Assembly: GCA_036250225.1 (NCBI GenBank)
Contig: JAPZLL010000014.1
Span: 248,001-312,000 of the forward strand
DNA length: 64,000 bases
Origin: Cercophora sp. LCS_1
Lineage: Eukaryota; Ascomycota; Sordariomycetes; Sordariales; Lasiosphaeriaceae
Direction: 5' to 3'
Position numbers and translations under genes: made by a program. The notes under the pieces are model-generated. The model was not told the DNA's origin. It saw only the letters and a list, made by a program, of their open reading frames with translations, and made no database searches. Shown here piece by piece: positions 44,920 to 55,355 of the stretch (position 1 is the stretch's first letter; the number at the start of each line of letters is the position of its first letter).

Positions 44920-46902
44920 GTGTGCAAAATGGGACTGGGCCGTCTGCTTGGGTCGTCCAGCGGCAACGCTGCGAACACCAAAGGCCTCATGAGCTCCAGC
45001 ACCGTCTCTCTCCCACTGCCGCCAACTGAGAAGGGCCCGCCCGAGTTCATCACCGATGAGGACGATCTGGTCCCACCTGGGACTGAACCCGAAGCCCCTG
45101 ACTTGCGCGAACTGAACGCTTGCCTCGAGGCTCTAGCCGTCGTGTTCCCCGACATCCGAATCGAGGTCTTCCGCGAAATCCTCTCAAAATTCGATGGCGA
45201 ATCGAGATTGGCTGTCGCCGCAGACGCGCTGCTAAAAAACCGGGTCGAATGGGTGAAGGGCCGATGGAGAGCGCTCGATGGGTCTAACGGGACAGGCCGC
45301 GAGAGTCTTCCCACTGACGAAACTTTTAGGAGTGAAGAATACAAGAAGGCTGTTAAAGCGCTGGCGGGGCAAGAGTTTCGAGGGTTATCCAAATCGTCTA
45401 TCATCGCAGTTCTTGCTGAGACCAACTATTCTTACTTCGAGGCCCGCCGGACGCTGGTAGAACTGTCGTCCAAGTCATGGAGATTTACCTTTGCCACGTT
45501 ATTTTCTTCCCGACGAAAACTACAGGTGGAAACCGAGCCCGAGATGCACCCCTTGGTGATTTGGAAATCCACCGGCAACGGAGCTATCGAGCCCTGCATC
45601 AAGCCCACGGGCAGCGCCGAGCTAGACAGGGAGCTCTTTCAGCAACTCATCGTTCCCTTGAAGACGCGGCAGCGGAACGAGCAACAATTGAACGACCACC
45701 GATATGCTGTGGCTCTCAACAACACCGAGGCCGAAGAGGCACACGAGACGATCGAATGCGCCTGTTGCTACGCCGACTGCGCTTTTGAAGAGTTCACATC
45801 GTGCAACAGTGAGGGACACATGATTTGCTTCCGTTGTGTGCAGCACTCCATCTCTGAAGCCGTGTTCGGTCAGGGATGGCAACGGAGCATCGATAAGCAG
45901 ACAGGGTCATTGAGATGCCCTGCAGTCGACTCGGAAGAGTGTCGTGGCTGCATCACTCAGGACCATCTCTACCGCGCTATGCTCGAAGATCCGAAAGGGG
46001 CCGACATCCTTCATAAGCTGGAGCAACGACTTGCTGAGTACAGCCTCGTCTCGAGTGGCCAACCACTCATACGATGCCCGTTTTGCTCCTACGCAGAGGT
46101 CGACGACATTTATGTGCCCGATAATCAGACCGCCGCCCAGCGGCAGGTCTGGGCGCACAACATCTACAACCTCATCTTCATCACTTTGTGCATCTGCACT
46201 ATACCGTTCTTTCTCCCCATTCTTCTAACATGCTGCTTCGTCGGTGTGCTCTTCAGCTCCAAGCATCTGCTAGGCGATGGCCTGTTGGCAGAGTTGCGCG
46301 CAGCCCAGGCTCGCCAAGTACGTCGCCGACGGGGTCTCAGGTTTAAGTGTCAAAATCCAGAATGTGGTCAGGCATCATGTTTGAGCTGCAACAAAGAATG
46401 GATCGACGTGCACATCTGCAACGAGTCTGCCCTCGTTGCCCTACGAACACAGGTGGAACAGGCCATGAGCTTGGCCATCAAGCGCGTATGCCCTCGTTGC
46501 AACATGTCGTTTGTTAAGGTTGCTGGCTGCAACAAATTGACGTGCCCATGTGGATACAAGATGTGTTATGTCTGTCGGAAGGACATCGAGAAGGATGGAT
46601 ACACCCACTACTGCCAGCATTTCCGCCCGGAAGGAGACCCAACGGCTTGCGACCAATGCACAAAGTGCAACCTTTGGGAGTCAGAAAACACGGAAGAAAT
46701 ACTGGAGCAAGCAAAAGAAGAAGCTGAGCGGAAGTGGTTCGCATCGGAGAAACGTCAACTATCGGGGGCAGAGAGGGTGTTTCTGGAGACTGGCATGGGT
46801 GTGCGCGCCGGAAAGATGAGCTTGAGAGGCGTATTGCACGGCGAGAGGTTTCCAACAATAGCAGAGGTTTTTGACACTATTGTAGATATTGTGTACGCAT
46901 AA
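44920..46902 (+). CDS. RBR-type E3 ubiquitin ligase (RNF216/TRIAD3-like) with membrane segment
   Basis: Single exon, 660 aa. The N-terminal region has two helical CUE/UBA-like segments (ELNACLEALAVVFPDIRIEVFREILSKF; KSSIIAVLAETNYSYFEARRTLVEL by position about 63-90 and 160-185). RING1 begins CACCYADC (about 280). The IBR begins IRCPFCSY (about 388), and its second half CQNPECGQASCLSC comes only about 80 residues later. RING2 is CPRCNMSFVKVAGCNKLTCPCGYKMCYVC (about 524-552, given by motif); the Cys of GCNK is the expected thioester-forming catalytic residue. Between the IBR halves lies a strongly hydrophobic stretch (about 412-447) that looks like one or two membrane helices. Substrate unknown. 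Nine bases after the first ATG there is a second ATG (MGLGRLLGSS), so the start is uncertain by 3 residues. Confidence 0.88.
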   Translation: MCKMGLGRLLGSSSGNAANTKGLMSSSTVSLPLPPTEKGPPEFITDEDDLVPPGTEPEAPDLRELNACLEALAVVFPDIRIEVFREILSKFDGESRLAVAADALLKNRVEWVKGRWRALDGSNGTGRESLPTDETFRSEEYKKAVKALAGQEFRGLSKSSIIAVLAETNYSYFEARRTLVELSSKSWRFTFATLFSSRRKLQVETEPEMHPLVIWKSTGNGAIEPCIKPTGSAELDRELFQQLIVPLKTRQRNEQQLNDHRYAVALNNTEAEEAHETIECACCYADCAFEEFTSCNSEGHMICFRCVQHSISEAVFGQGWQRSIDKQTGSLRCPAVDSEECRGCITQDHLYRAMLEDPKGADILHKLEQRLAEYSLVSSGQPLIRCPFCSYAEVDDIYVPDNQTAAQRQVWAHNIYNLIFITLCICTIPFFLPILLTCCFVGVLFSSKHLLGDGLLAELRAAQARQVRRRRGLRFKCQNPECGQASCLSCNKEWIDVHICNESALVALRTQVEQAMSLAIKRVCPRCNMSFVKVAGCNKLTCPCGYKMCYVCRKDIEKDGYTHYCQHFRPEGDPTACDQCTKCNLWESENTEEILEQAKEEAERKWFASEKRQLSGAERVFLETGMGVRAGKMSLRGVLHGERFPTIAEVFDTIVDIVYA

Positions 46903-47370
46903 CAGCAGACGGCGTGAATAAGGGCATTGCAAAAGGGGTGGGATAAGTGGGTCCTCACTGGATGGGATGCTGGAAACAGGTGCATTATTGGTCTATACGG
47001 AGGCGCAACAGGCTTGCATCTTTCTCTCTTTTAATACCCACGTTTTTCTTCTCCAGTCTTTGAACGGAACTATATCGCGGTCTCGACTCACAAGCTCAGC
47101 TCAGGGGGCTGGAGGTTCCAGTCAACAATCGGTTTCGACACTGTGCGGTTGTATTATGTAAGCAAGTGTGCCTGCTCTCCAAGGCCGCGCAGCAAGTGCA
47201 GCTCCACGTCCCAGCGCGACGCAACGGCGAGAATTTACACAGTGCCGCGAGAGCTCCCAAAACACCGAGCTTGGGTCTTGCCCCAACACCAACGGAAAGC
47301 GCCCAAGCATTTTCCACCCGACATACGATATCCGAGCCATCCAAATTAACTATCCCTTAGTTCCGGCGCG
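46903..47370. other. RBR ligase-ARP9 intergenic region
   Basis: 3' flank and ARP9 promoter. Nothing else is seen. Confidence 0.6.
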
Positions 47371-49481
47371 ATGTCGGGCCAGACAGGCAAATGGCGCGAG
47401 GAACAGGTCCTCATCATCTGCCCCGGCAGCCAAACAACTTTGGCGCAGCTCGGCTGCAGTGAGCTCACTCCAGCTTCCCGTCGCTTCGCGACGCGTATGT
47501 TCAAAGACGAAGACTCGGACGATTGGCGACCCTATCACACATACAAGCGCAAGGCATCGGCCGATGGCGCCAACGGAGACGAGTGGGAGTGGGTGGAGGA
47601 TGTTGACTCTGTCGAAGGCGCGGTGTATCCCATCCAGGGTGAGTCGGCGCGATTCTTCCCTGGCCAACGTTCGACCAACTAACAGTCCCTCCAGGCGGTT
47701 ACATTGTCAACATGGAAGCGCTCCTTGCGTTTCTCGAACACGTCCACAGCTCCCTTACCACGACCTACCACAACACACCAATTGTGTTGATGGCATCGCC
47801 GCAATGGACGCGCCCCGACTGCGAGACAATTGCCCGATACATCTTCGAAAAGACCAAGACGCCCGCTCTATGCCTCCTCAACAGCGGTGTCGCGACGCAG
47901 TACGGCCTCAAGTGGAACACGATGACTGTGGTGGATGTGGGCTACGAGAAGGTTGATATCACATGCATCTACGACGGCCGCGTTGTTGCGCAAGCAGATG
48001 TTGGCAGCGCACCAAACCAAGATGCGCGCGGTATCAGTGGTGGCGAGGTCTTTACGCGCAAACTTCAGAAGCTGCTTGAAGGGAAGGGGTTCGACCACAA
48101 GATGGCCGAGCAGTTGAAGAAGAGTCCAATTTGCGAGGTCTTGCCGTATGCGCCCGACATACCACAGCTCATGGATTTGCCCGTAGAAACTGGGGACCAA
48201 GTCGCAGCGGGAGGCACCGCTGGCGCACCAAGGATTGTGGAGCCCTCCAGGTCGTTTGCCGCCGGCGGTGATGACGACGTTGACGCCGATCAGAAGATTG
48301 TCGATGATGAGGGCGTGCTCGACGTCGCCAATATTGTTACTAGTGGAAACACTCGAGAGTTTTTGGCGAAGCAGGAGAAGCTGAAGGCAGAGAAAGGGAA
48401 GCCGGGCAGAAAAGGAAAAGCCCAAGAGACAGCAGAGTCGGCCGCCGCAAAGGCAGCCAGGCTCCCGAATTCTCAGAGAAGCCGCAACATATTTCACTAT
48501 GAAGAGTCGGTCACGGAGGAAGTCCCCGTCGCGCAGCCACCGAAGCAGACCGGCACTAAGGACGTCGTCATGGGGGACGCGGCGCCTTCCACTGAGAACG
48601 GGGCAGCCCCAGAAAGCACCACAAACCCAGACACAGACGGACAAGCATCTGCGCCCTCCGAGGCGCAACCCACGGCAGCACCCTCGGAACCAGCCCAGCA
48701 ACTCACGGAGAGGATAAACCGCCGAGTACGACGCGACATCGAAATCGGGCTCGAGCGCTTCCTTTTCGCCGATCGGGAGGAAATCGACCGCATCGTTACC
48801 GCCATCTACCGCACGATCCAAGGTATTATTGAAGACAGCAATGTTGCCCGCCAAGCGTGCTGGGAGAACCTGGTCTTTGTCGGTAACGGATCACGCATTC
48901 GTGGTTTCAAGGAGAATATCCTTCAAACCCTCCAGGCACGCCATCTCATCTCCCCCAGTACGGCTACCATGTTCACCTCAGAGCTGCCCTCCAATATTGG
49001 CACGCCGTCTGGTACTGGCTCCCAAACGCCCACGGGCTCGTTCACCGGACAGTTACCGACGTCGAGCAACGTGAACCCATTGCTACAGGCAGCAACCACA
49101 GCAAACCTCGGCATCCCAGGCGGCGTGGGCGCGCCCGGGTCGACGGTTGATGACGGCACCGGAGGAGGCAGCCATCGAGGCCACAGCCAAACGCCCACGA
49201 ACATCAAGCTCGCCGCGCTACCAACTTATTTGAGTGAGTGGTCGAAGAGCGGGTTTGAAGAGGCCATGTTTTTGGGGTCACAAGTGGCGGCAAGGCTGGC
49301 ATTTTGCATTCACAACCTGGACGCACAGAGTACTGAATTGCAGAGACTGATGAGCTTGAGCCGCGTCGATTACAAGTGAGTTCTATCTCGGCCTTGGCAA
49401 TGACAAGATGCGTATACTAACAGGGGATGTAGCGAACTTGGACCAAGGGGCATCCGGACGCATTCCATGCTCGGTAGGTAG
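47371..49481 (+). CDS. ARP9: ARP9, actin-related subunit of SWI/SNF and RSC remodellers
   Basis: Three exons: 47371-47638, 47695-49375 and 49433-49481 (GTGAGT...ACTAACAG...CCAG; GTGAGT...ACTAAC...TGTAG), 665 aa. Actin-fold landmarks are LLAFLEHVHSSL, TPIVLMASPQW, the phosphate-2-like strand MTVVDVGYEKVDI, GISGGEVFTRKL and ENLVFVGNGSRIRGF. The C-terminus FLGSQVAARLAF...RGIRTHSML is typical of Arp9. Family knowledge: with Arp7 it binds the HSA domain of the remodeller ATPase. Large disordered inserts (residues about 250-430) account for the length. The last exon adds only 16 residues but restores the conserved C-terminus. Confidence 0.9.
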
Positions 49482-50787
49482 ACATCGATATGAAGGGTTT
49501 GGCTAGCTATCTTATGCGGTGGAGTTTGGGGGCGGAAAAACAGGTTCGCGGCGTACCGTCCGGCTGGTTTGGTTTGGGTCATGTTATGGGGTATCGTATT
49601 GGTAGCAGCTATAGGACAGACAGTGCACAAACAACGGACAGACGAGCGATAGAGTAGTAGGAAAGAATACTGTCGATGTCCCACGACGTTCCATCAGTGC
49701 GTGTGACTCGATGTGACGCTCCGGCTGTTCCCCCAGGTCTCCAGACAAGGAGTTGAAGCTCAAAGCCCGACAAAAGCCCCCTTCTTGAGCTGAGACTACC
49801 TTGACTTGGTGATCAGCATTCTCTCACTGCTCGGGTGAAGTGTTCCGAAATCGATAAGCTGATACGACACGGAGGTAGCGCATCTCTTATCATCAATATC
49901 TTATCTGATGAAGCGGTCAGCCTCTTGCTGAAATTCGATGGGTCTAGACTGGACTAGGATGACGTTGTCCGTGAAATTAAAGTCGTTGCGTTTTGCTGTG
50001 TAATTCTTATGACCGCTTCTTTGAGCCTTGAAGAATGGCTTTCCAGGGGCGCATTACGTCTGGAATCCACGCCCTCTACAGGTCGCTTGGTTCTGCGACA
50101 TCACAATCGCGATTGACAATCGAAGATCTGGGCCCCTCAGTGACGCGCAGCGACGGTTACGCGCGACGCTGGAACAGGGGTTGCCGAGCTCTTATCGGAA
50201 TCTGCCCAATTGGAGCGACTTGGAGGTTCGATCGTGCCAAGCGCAACTTCCCCCTTGAGCGTAGCGGGCCAGTGCGGCAACCTCCTTACACTGTGCTACG
50301 GGCCGCCAGGAACGTCGTAAATGGGTTGCGCGCGGAGCCGTTTTTCTCACACCTTCTCCCTCCGATCCTCCGCCGCCCTTTTCACGCGCGACAGTTATCC
50401 TTGTGATACTTGAACGCATCCCGTCGCGAAACAGATCCTTTGAAACTATTCTCAGTTTCGTCTCCTCTCGGCACCTCGCTTCAGTGACGACTTGACGAAC
50501 CTTCCCTCCGATCACGACCCTGCTCATCAGCGCGCGCTCTCGTCACAACATCCCATCCGACGAATCCAGTCGATCTCGTTCCAACCGCATCCGAAACCTA
50601 CTGCGGCGAACAACTTTGCGCGCCTGTTTTCTCTAGGAACGCACTTTTCTCGGCACACTCTATCCCAACCTCGGTTTTCGCGAACACCGCCAAACTGGAG
50701 TCGAATCAGTCCGCCTACCCCGACCCGCCCTGCACGGAGTCGACGCTCACACCTCCTCCCGATATCGAATTGACATTGGTACAAAAG
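49482..50787. other. ARP9-asd-4 intergenic region with long leader and uORF
   Basis: Holds the ARP9 3' flank and the upstream promoter/leader of the GATA-factor gene. A 93-codon upstream frame (50492-50773) ends 14 nt before the ATG at 50788 and could act as a uORF. No other gene is supported. Confidence 0.5.
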
Positions 50788-52607
50788 ATGGAGGAGGCTA
50801 CGCAGGCTCTGCAGGTGCCGCTCCCGATGGGCCTCGAGCCTGATCCAATCTCGAGACCCAGCTCGACGTCGACACAAGGTTCCATGCCACAGGCGATGCA
50901 ACATCCACTCCCAACTATCTCTACCTTGTCGAACACGTCTCCTATAACAACGAGCTTACCACAACCAAGGTCAGTTCAATGGAAGATGCACAGATCCATA
51001 GCTTGGTCAGGCGGGGGAAGACACTCGGGGCTGCTCTCGTCCCGTTAACACGCGTCCAATGACGCTGTTCATAATTGGCGGCTTGACGCTCCGGCAACCG
51101 GATAGAAGTCTATCAATTTGCCCTAAACGACATCCTGCGCCTGCCCTGCAGCCCTGCGATATGCTAACCTCACAACACAGACCACTTGCGATCGCACCAG
51201 CAGGGTACACTGCGGGGACGTCTCCTGCCAGCACGCATGGACCCGGAGCCGCCAACGGGAACATTGTAAGTGTAGCTGATCTCCTTTACATCAAACAAAC
51301 GCTCAATTGCGTTTTGCCATTGAACATGTCGGCACGGCTTCTTGATTGCGACGGCCGAAAAATGCGGGTCTGTCGATGAGAAAACCGTTGCTTCCCATTG
51401 GTTGCGTCACACCTCAAAGAAAAATTTGGTGGAGCCGCTTATCTAAGAGGCCGGGTGTCCTTGTTATCGCCCGCCCACTTGTCTTGGCCCCGTCAAAAAT
51501 TTCGTTATCACCCGGCCTTATCATCGCTCCACCACGATCCCATATCTATTGTTCACATTCCGCACCTATCTTGGCTTATCGTCGCCATCTAATCTCTCCC
51601 GCCTGGTCGCTTTCGCAACCATTCTGCCTCCGCCACAGTCGCACTGCCGTCATCATGGCAACCATGGCTAACCACGATCGCGAAACCACACAGCCGACAT
51701 GCCAAAACTGCGGGACCTCAACAACGCCGCTCTGGCGCCGCGACGAGTCGGGCGCCGTGCTCTGCAATGCCTGCGGGCTGTTCCTCAAGCTCCACGGCCG
51801 CCCTCGCCCAATATCTCTCAAGACCGACGTCATCAAGAGTCGCAACCGTGTGAAAACAATGCGCCCAGACCTGGCGAAGCAAAAGAGGGTATGTCGTAAC
51901 TGTTGGTCCCGGCAGGCGACGGGCGCTAACCTCCCCAGCAAAACCAGGGCTTGACCGCTGCCACCGATCCGAACGGTACCGACTTCAACCAGGCGAACGG
52001 AGCTGCCGCGCGCCGGCCGTCGCAAAGATCTACCAATGGCAACGCCGATGACACGAACTCTCCCGTCTCCCGGACCGCAACGCCCAACATGTACGCACAC
52101 ACCCTATATCAGGGCATGGACGAGCAATTCCAAGCGCAGACGCAACAATTGGCCAACTTCACAGTCACTGGCGCCTCGCCAGGTCGCGCGCCTTCCCCTC
52201 TCAACGGCGAGCTGTCATCAAATGACGCCTTGGCGGCGGTCAATGCATCGCTCAAGACCCGTGTCAGCGAGCTCGAAGTCATCCAAGAGCTCTATAGGGG
52301 CAGAATTCAGCAGCTTGAAGCAGAAGAGAACATGCGGCAAGATGCGGCCAAGTCGGATGGGGAACTGCGCGCGCAGGTTGCCAGCCTATCCGAGCAGAAT
52401 GCGCAGCTACAAAAGGACCTCGAAGAGAGCCACCGACGGGAAAACATGCTCAAGCGGCGCCTAGACGAGCTCGAAGTTGAGCTCAAGGATGCCAAGGATG
52501 CTGTCGGAAACCACGAGAACGGCCGCGCCAAGAGGCCCCGGGTTGATGATGGATCCACCGCAGCGATAGACGAGGACGCCAAAGCCGAGGCTACCGCGGA
52601 GCCATAG
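50788..52607 (+). CDS. asd-4: ASD-4/AreB-type GATA transcription factor, long isoform
   Basis: Exons: 50788-50969, 51181-51265, 51694-51888 and 51939-52607. All junctions are canonical and in phase, giving 376 aa. One class IVa zinc finger, C-x2-C-x17-C-x2-C (CQNCGTSTTPLWRRDESG...CNACG, about 92-116), is followed by the basic GRPRPISLKTDVIKSRNRVK tail that binds HGATAR sites. A long C-terminal coiled coil (VSELEVIQELYRGRIQQLEAEEN region) and an NLS-like AKRPRVDD follow. A single finger plus a C-terminal coiled coil is the signature of Asd-4/AreB/Gzf3 nitrogen co-repressors, which oppose AreA/NIT2. A second product of 300 aa starts at ATG 51655 (MATMANHD...), in which the intron 51266-51693 is used as promoter and the 13 codons before the acceptor become coding. 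Confidence 0.87.
51439..51581. promoter_or_regulatory. Cluster of six GATA-factor sites (HGATAR) in the alternative promoter/intron of asd-4
   Basis: TTATCT (51439), TTATCG (51464), TTATCA (51505), TTATCA (51518), CTATCT (51566) and TTATCG (51576) are all reverse complements of HGATAR and are in the same orientation. They lie 74-216 nt before the internal ATG at 51655. They suggest auto- or cross-regulation by AreA/AreB-type GATA factors. Confidence 0.65.
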
Positions 52608-53204
52608 TGGGCGATGCGCTATTACTAACCTCTTCGCCATTGACGACCTCTGCGGACCGGCTCTCCGTTGCCCTCGCATCGCGCGCACGAGCAGCCTGCT
52701 CTGTACTTTTATGGCTCGGGGTCCATGCCTTAAACCCCCTCACGAAAACTCGCTGTCTCCAAATTTACTGGGGCCTTTTTTCCTTAATATACCGGGGCGA
52801 TGATCGCTCTCTTCCGGCAGGCTGAAGCCTTGGTTTTCATCTAGATGGGTCTGGTCGGGACGAAGGGACGTTTTCTTTTTGGTGGATGAAAAGACCGTCT
52901 CAGACTCTGGGAGGGCCGAACTGGGGATGTGGCGGGGCTTGGTGGCTATCCCACCCGAGCTAGGTAATAAGGCGGCGCCAAAGCTGGCGCTGTTTTTCCC
53001 TGCTAATGTGATTTTTGTGTTTTTGTGATGGGGTTGTTTTGAACAGCCAAAGCGGGTACTTGATGATGGAGTTGCTGGCGTCTGGTATCATGGGGTTCGC
53101 TGGGCCCAGATGGTATACAGGATGGGGAAAAACTCAAAAGTCTTTTCTGCTTTGATGTCGCAGATAGCGTATGCGACACTATGTAATCGAGACTCGTGGT
53201 CTAT
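52608..53204. other. Convergent 3' flanks (asd-4 / CHORD-like gene 1)
   Basis: No coding sequence recognised. Confidence 0.6.
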
Positions 53205-53780
53205 CTAGTGAACATTGATGACTCTACTGATGTTCTCGCAGCGTGCGCATCTACATGCCTTGCGCTTCGCATCCTGTCCGTAGAACTTCTGGCCCTTCTT
53301 TTCCTTGAGATTATCCGCCTCCGTTGGAGAGACATGGGGTCCACCGTAGTGCATACATCCGTTGCTGTGTCCAACAATGCTCTTGCAGCACATCCAATAT
53401 GAATACGGCATTCCCAGATATTCTGGATCCATTTTCTCGCCTGGTGACTCAAGGTACCTAGTTATTAGTCTTTTTCCCCTAGCGATTCCCTGAATAAGGC
53501 ACTACTTGCCCGGGTGGTAATAGCCACACTCCCTGTTCTCCCTGGGACTGTAGCTTGCTAGGGGGTGCCAGAAAAATATGTGGCATCTTGCACACCTTAT
53601 GAACTCTCGGCGTGGAAGAGGGGGTGGATCAGGGCCAAAACTCTTGCCAGACACCGAGTTGTTATCATCTGTGGGCGTTGTTAAGCGCTCGGTTGAAGTG
53701 TCTGGGGCTGGGGAGCCGGGTGTCGTCATGGCGCTCGCTTCTTTGGGGGACCAGGCTAGTGGTAGGAATGGGTCGGTCAT
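53205..53780 (-). CDS. Small CHORD-like zinc-binding protein 1 (intact copy of a tandem family)
   Basis: Two exons: 53780-53506 and 53457-53205 (GTAGTG...GACTAATAAC...CTAG), 175 aa. The N-terminus (about 60 residues) is Pro/Ser/Thr-rich and disordered. The core has CARCHIFFWHP, then CGYYHPGK at the end of exon 1, then YWMCCKS and NGCMHYGGPH in exon 2. The ligand order is C-x2-C...C-x3-H...W-x-C-C...G-C...H, the same order as in CHORD zinc domains (Rar1/CHP-1), although the first pair spacing is tighter. A C-terminal CRCARC knuckle follows. No signal peptide. The family function is unknown; CHORD proteins elsewhere are Hsp90 co-chaperone-like. Of the four copies here, only this one has all exons open. 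Confidence 0.72.
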
Positions 53781-54130
53781 GGTTTTCGAATAGTATCAGG
53801 GTACGAGATTGAGGAGTTGGTGGTGCGCGGGTGAAGAGACATTTGTACGCGTAAAGGAGGGATGAGTCTGATAACACCATGTCACTTGGGAATCAAGATG
53901 TGTTTGAAATTAGAGTCATTATAGTTAAGGTATGGGGAGATGTATCGTGCATAGTGATTATGTGCTCAATGTTGACACTAGCTAGCTTCTTGGTGTTTCG
54001 TGACCAAGGTGTGAGTCTAGTTACCTGACATTTCAACTGCCAATCCCCACCTGGGAGATCCTCCTCCTGAATTTTGATCTCCCTGCCCAATACCTGATCC
54101 TATTCTCGGTGTAGTTCCCTGTAAACTCGC
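53781..54130. other. Spacer between CHORD-like copies 1 and 2
   Basis: Promoter side of copy 1. No additional gene is seen. Confidence 0.55.
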
Positions 54131-54578
54131 CTAGTCGCACCTCTTACAGAAACACACGCGCTCCTTGCCCCTGAGATCCTTCCCGAACACATATGTTGAC
54201 CTTTTTATCTGGCCGTATCCCTCCTCACATAGTACACGAGACCTATCGTAACGTGTGCAGCCCGGACTGTTCTTATCGTAGCTCTTGCAGCATTTCCATG
54301 TCCAGGTGGCTGACTTTACGGGTCTATTGACATAAACTTTGCTGGGGCGTCCCACATACTCTCGAACTTTCGTCCTTGTCCACAATGCCAGCATTAGGAT
54401 TTGTCGACTTGTGCAAGTTCGAGACAGTTTACCTGGGTGATATTGTCCACAGTGCTTTGAGTGTTTGGGATCAGGTGGCCGGATAGGGTACTAGAAGCAT
54501 TTCCAGCATCGTCCACATGCCTAGCATATTTGTCTGAGGGGGCTCGGGCTCAGGAACAGGGGATGTAGGGGTCGCCAT
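54131..54578 (-). pseudogene. CHORD-like copy 2, disrupted in exon 1
   Basis: Exon 2 (54366-54131) is intact: TWTWKCCKS, SPGCTRYD and the C-terminal CFCKRCD with stop. Exon 1 (54578-54433) keeps a GTAAAC donor directly after the QYHP-G codon, as in copy 4. It has two lesions. The reading frame from the ATG at 54578 is offset by one base from the zinc-domain frame that begins with CGRC. The tryptophan of the F-W-x-P motif is TAG (54491-54493). The splice phase is still correct (Gly/Val codon split G|TT). Interpreted as a pseudogene; TGG to TAG is a G-to-A change. Confidence 0.66.
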
Positions 54579-54609
54579 GCTATGCCGATGCGACGCCGGT
54601 GCAATCTCA

Positions 54610-55075
54610 CTAATCGCAGCGCTTACAAAAGCAAACGCGCTGAGTCGTCCTGAGATCTTCCCCAGCCTCAAACTCACCTCTGCTCTTCAATCTGGAGTGA
54701 CCTATCGACATTATATGGGGGCCATCATAGCGGAAGCATCCCATACTGCTTCCAGCAACACTCCTGCAGCGATTCCAATACCGCACCCCTGCTCGGCCGA
54801 GTTCTGCGTGGCCTATTGTCTCTCAAAGCAAACGCTAGCATATTTGCCTCTTTTGCTTTCATCTACAGACTCGCTGGATGGTATAAACCGCATTGTGTTG
54901 CGTGCTTGGGGTCAGATGGCGTGATAGGATGCCAGAATTCCTGACGGCATCGTGCGCACTCCATGCAGGTTTGGCCCTTGGAGATCGGATACATGATGCT
55001 TGCTGCTAAGGCAGAGGGCAAACTGGTAATTGCTGATTGAGATACAGTGTGGCTTATTGATGAGGTTAAAGGCAC
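54610..55075 (-). pseudogene. CHORD-like copy 3, degraded
   Basis: The exon 1 frame from 55075 encodes CMECARCRQEFWHP...QCGLYHP, well conserved. The splice donor expected right after YHP-G is lost: the sequence reads CCAGCGAGTC instead of CCAG-GTGAGT. The frame therefore runs into TAG at 54866. The 3' part (about 54820-54610) still encodes YWNRCRS, GCFRYDGPH and the terminal CFCKRCD, but W-x-C-C has become W-x-R-C and a stop lies just upstream in frame. The C-terminal 18 codons are very close to copy 2, showing recent common descent. Confidence 0.6.
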
Positions 55076-55355
55076 CCAGCTCCCAGATACGTAGCTGAGT
55101 TGTATGGGGAGCGCCGTGTTGAGAACCGTGGAGAGGGAACTGTCGCGGGTTTATATCCAGCGACCGTCGGGACTCATTTGTTTTTCGAACGATTGCCAAA
55201 GGGGAATACTGTCCCTGCGTTAGGCCGAGTCTACCCTGTTTGCCCACGGAATGTTAGAGGTAAGTAATTGTCATGGAAAGATATCACCAGGGACGTCTTG
55301 TGCCGAATGCAGCCAATTTCTGTCCAGCATTTTCGACTAGAACTGTATGGCGGGA

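Noticed and set aside
54577..54924. 115-codon plus-strand frame
   Set aside because: Antisense of CHORD-like copy 3. The minus-strand pattern of shared Cys motifs explains the sequence.
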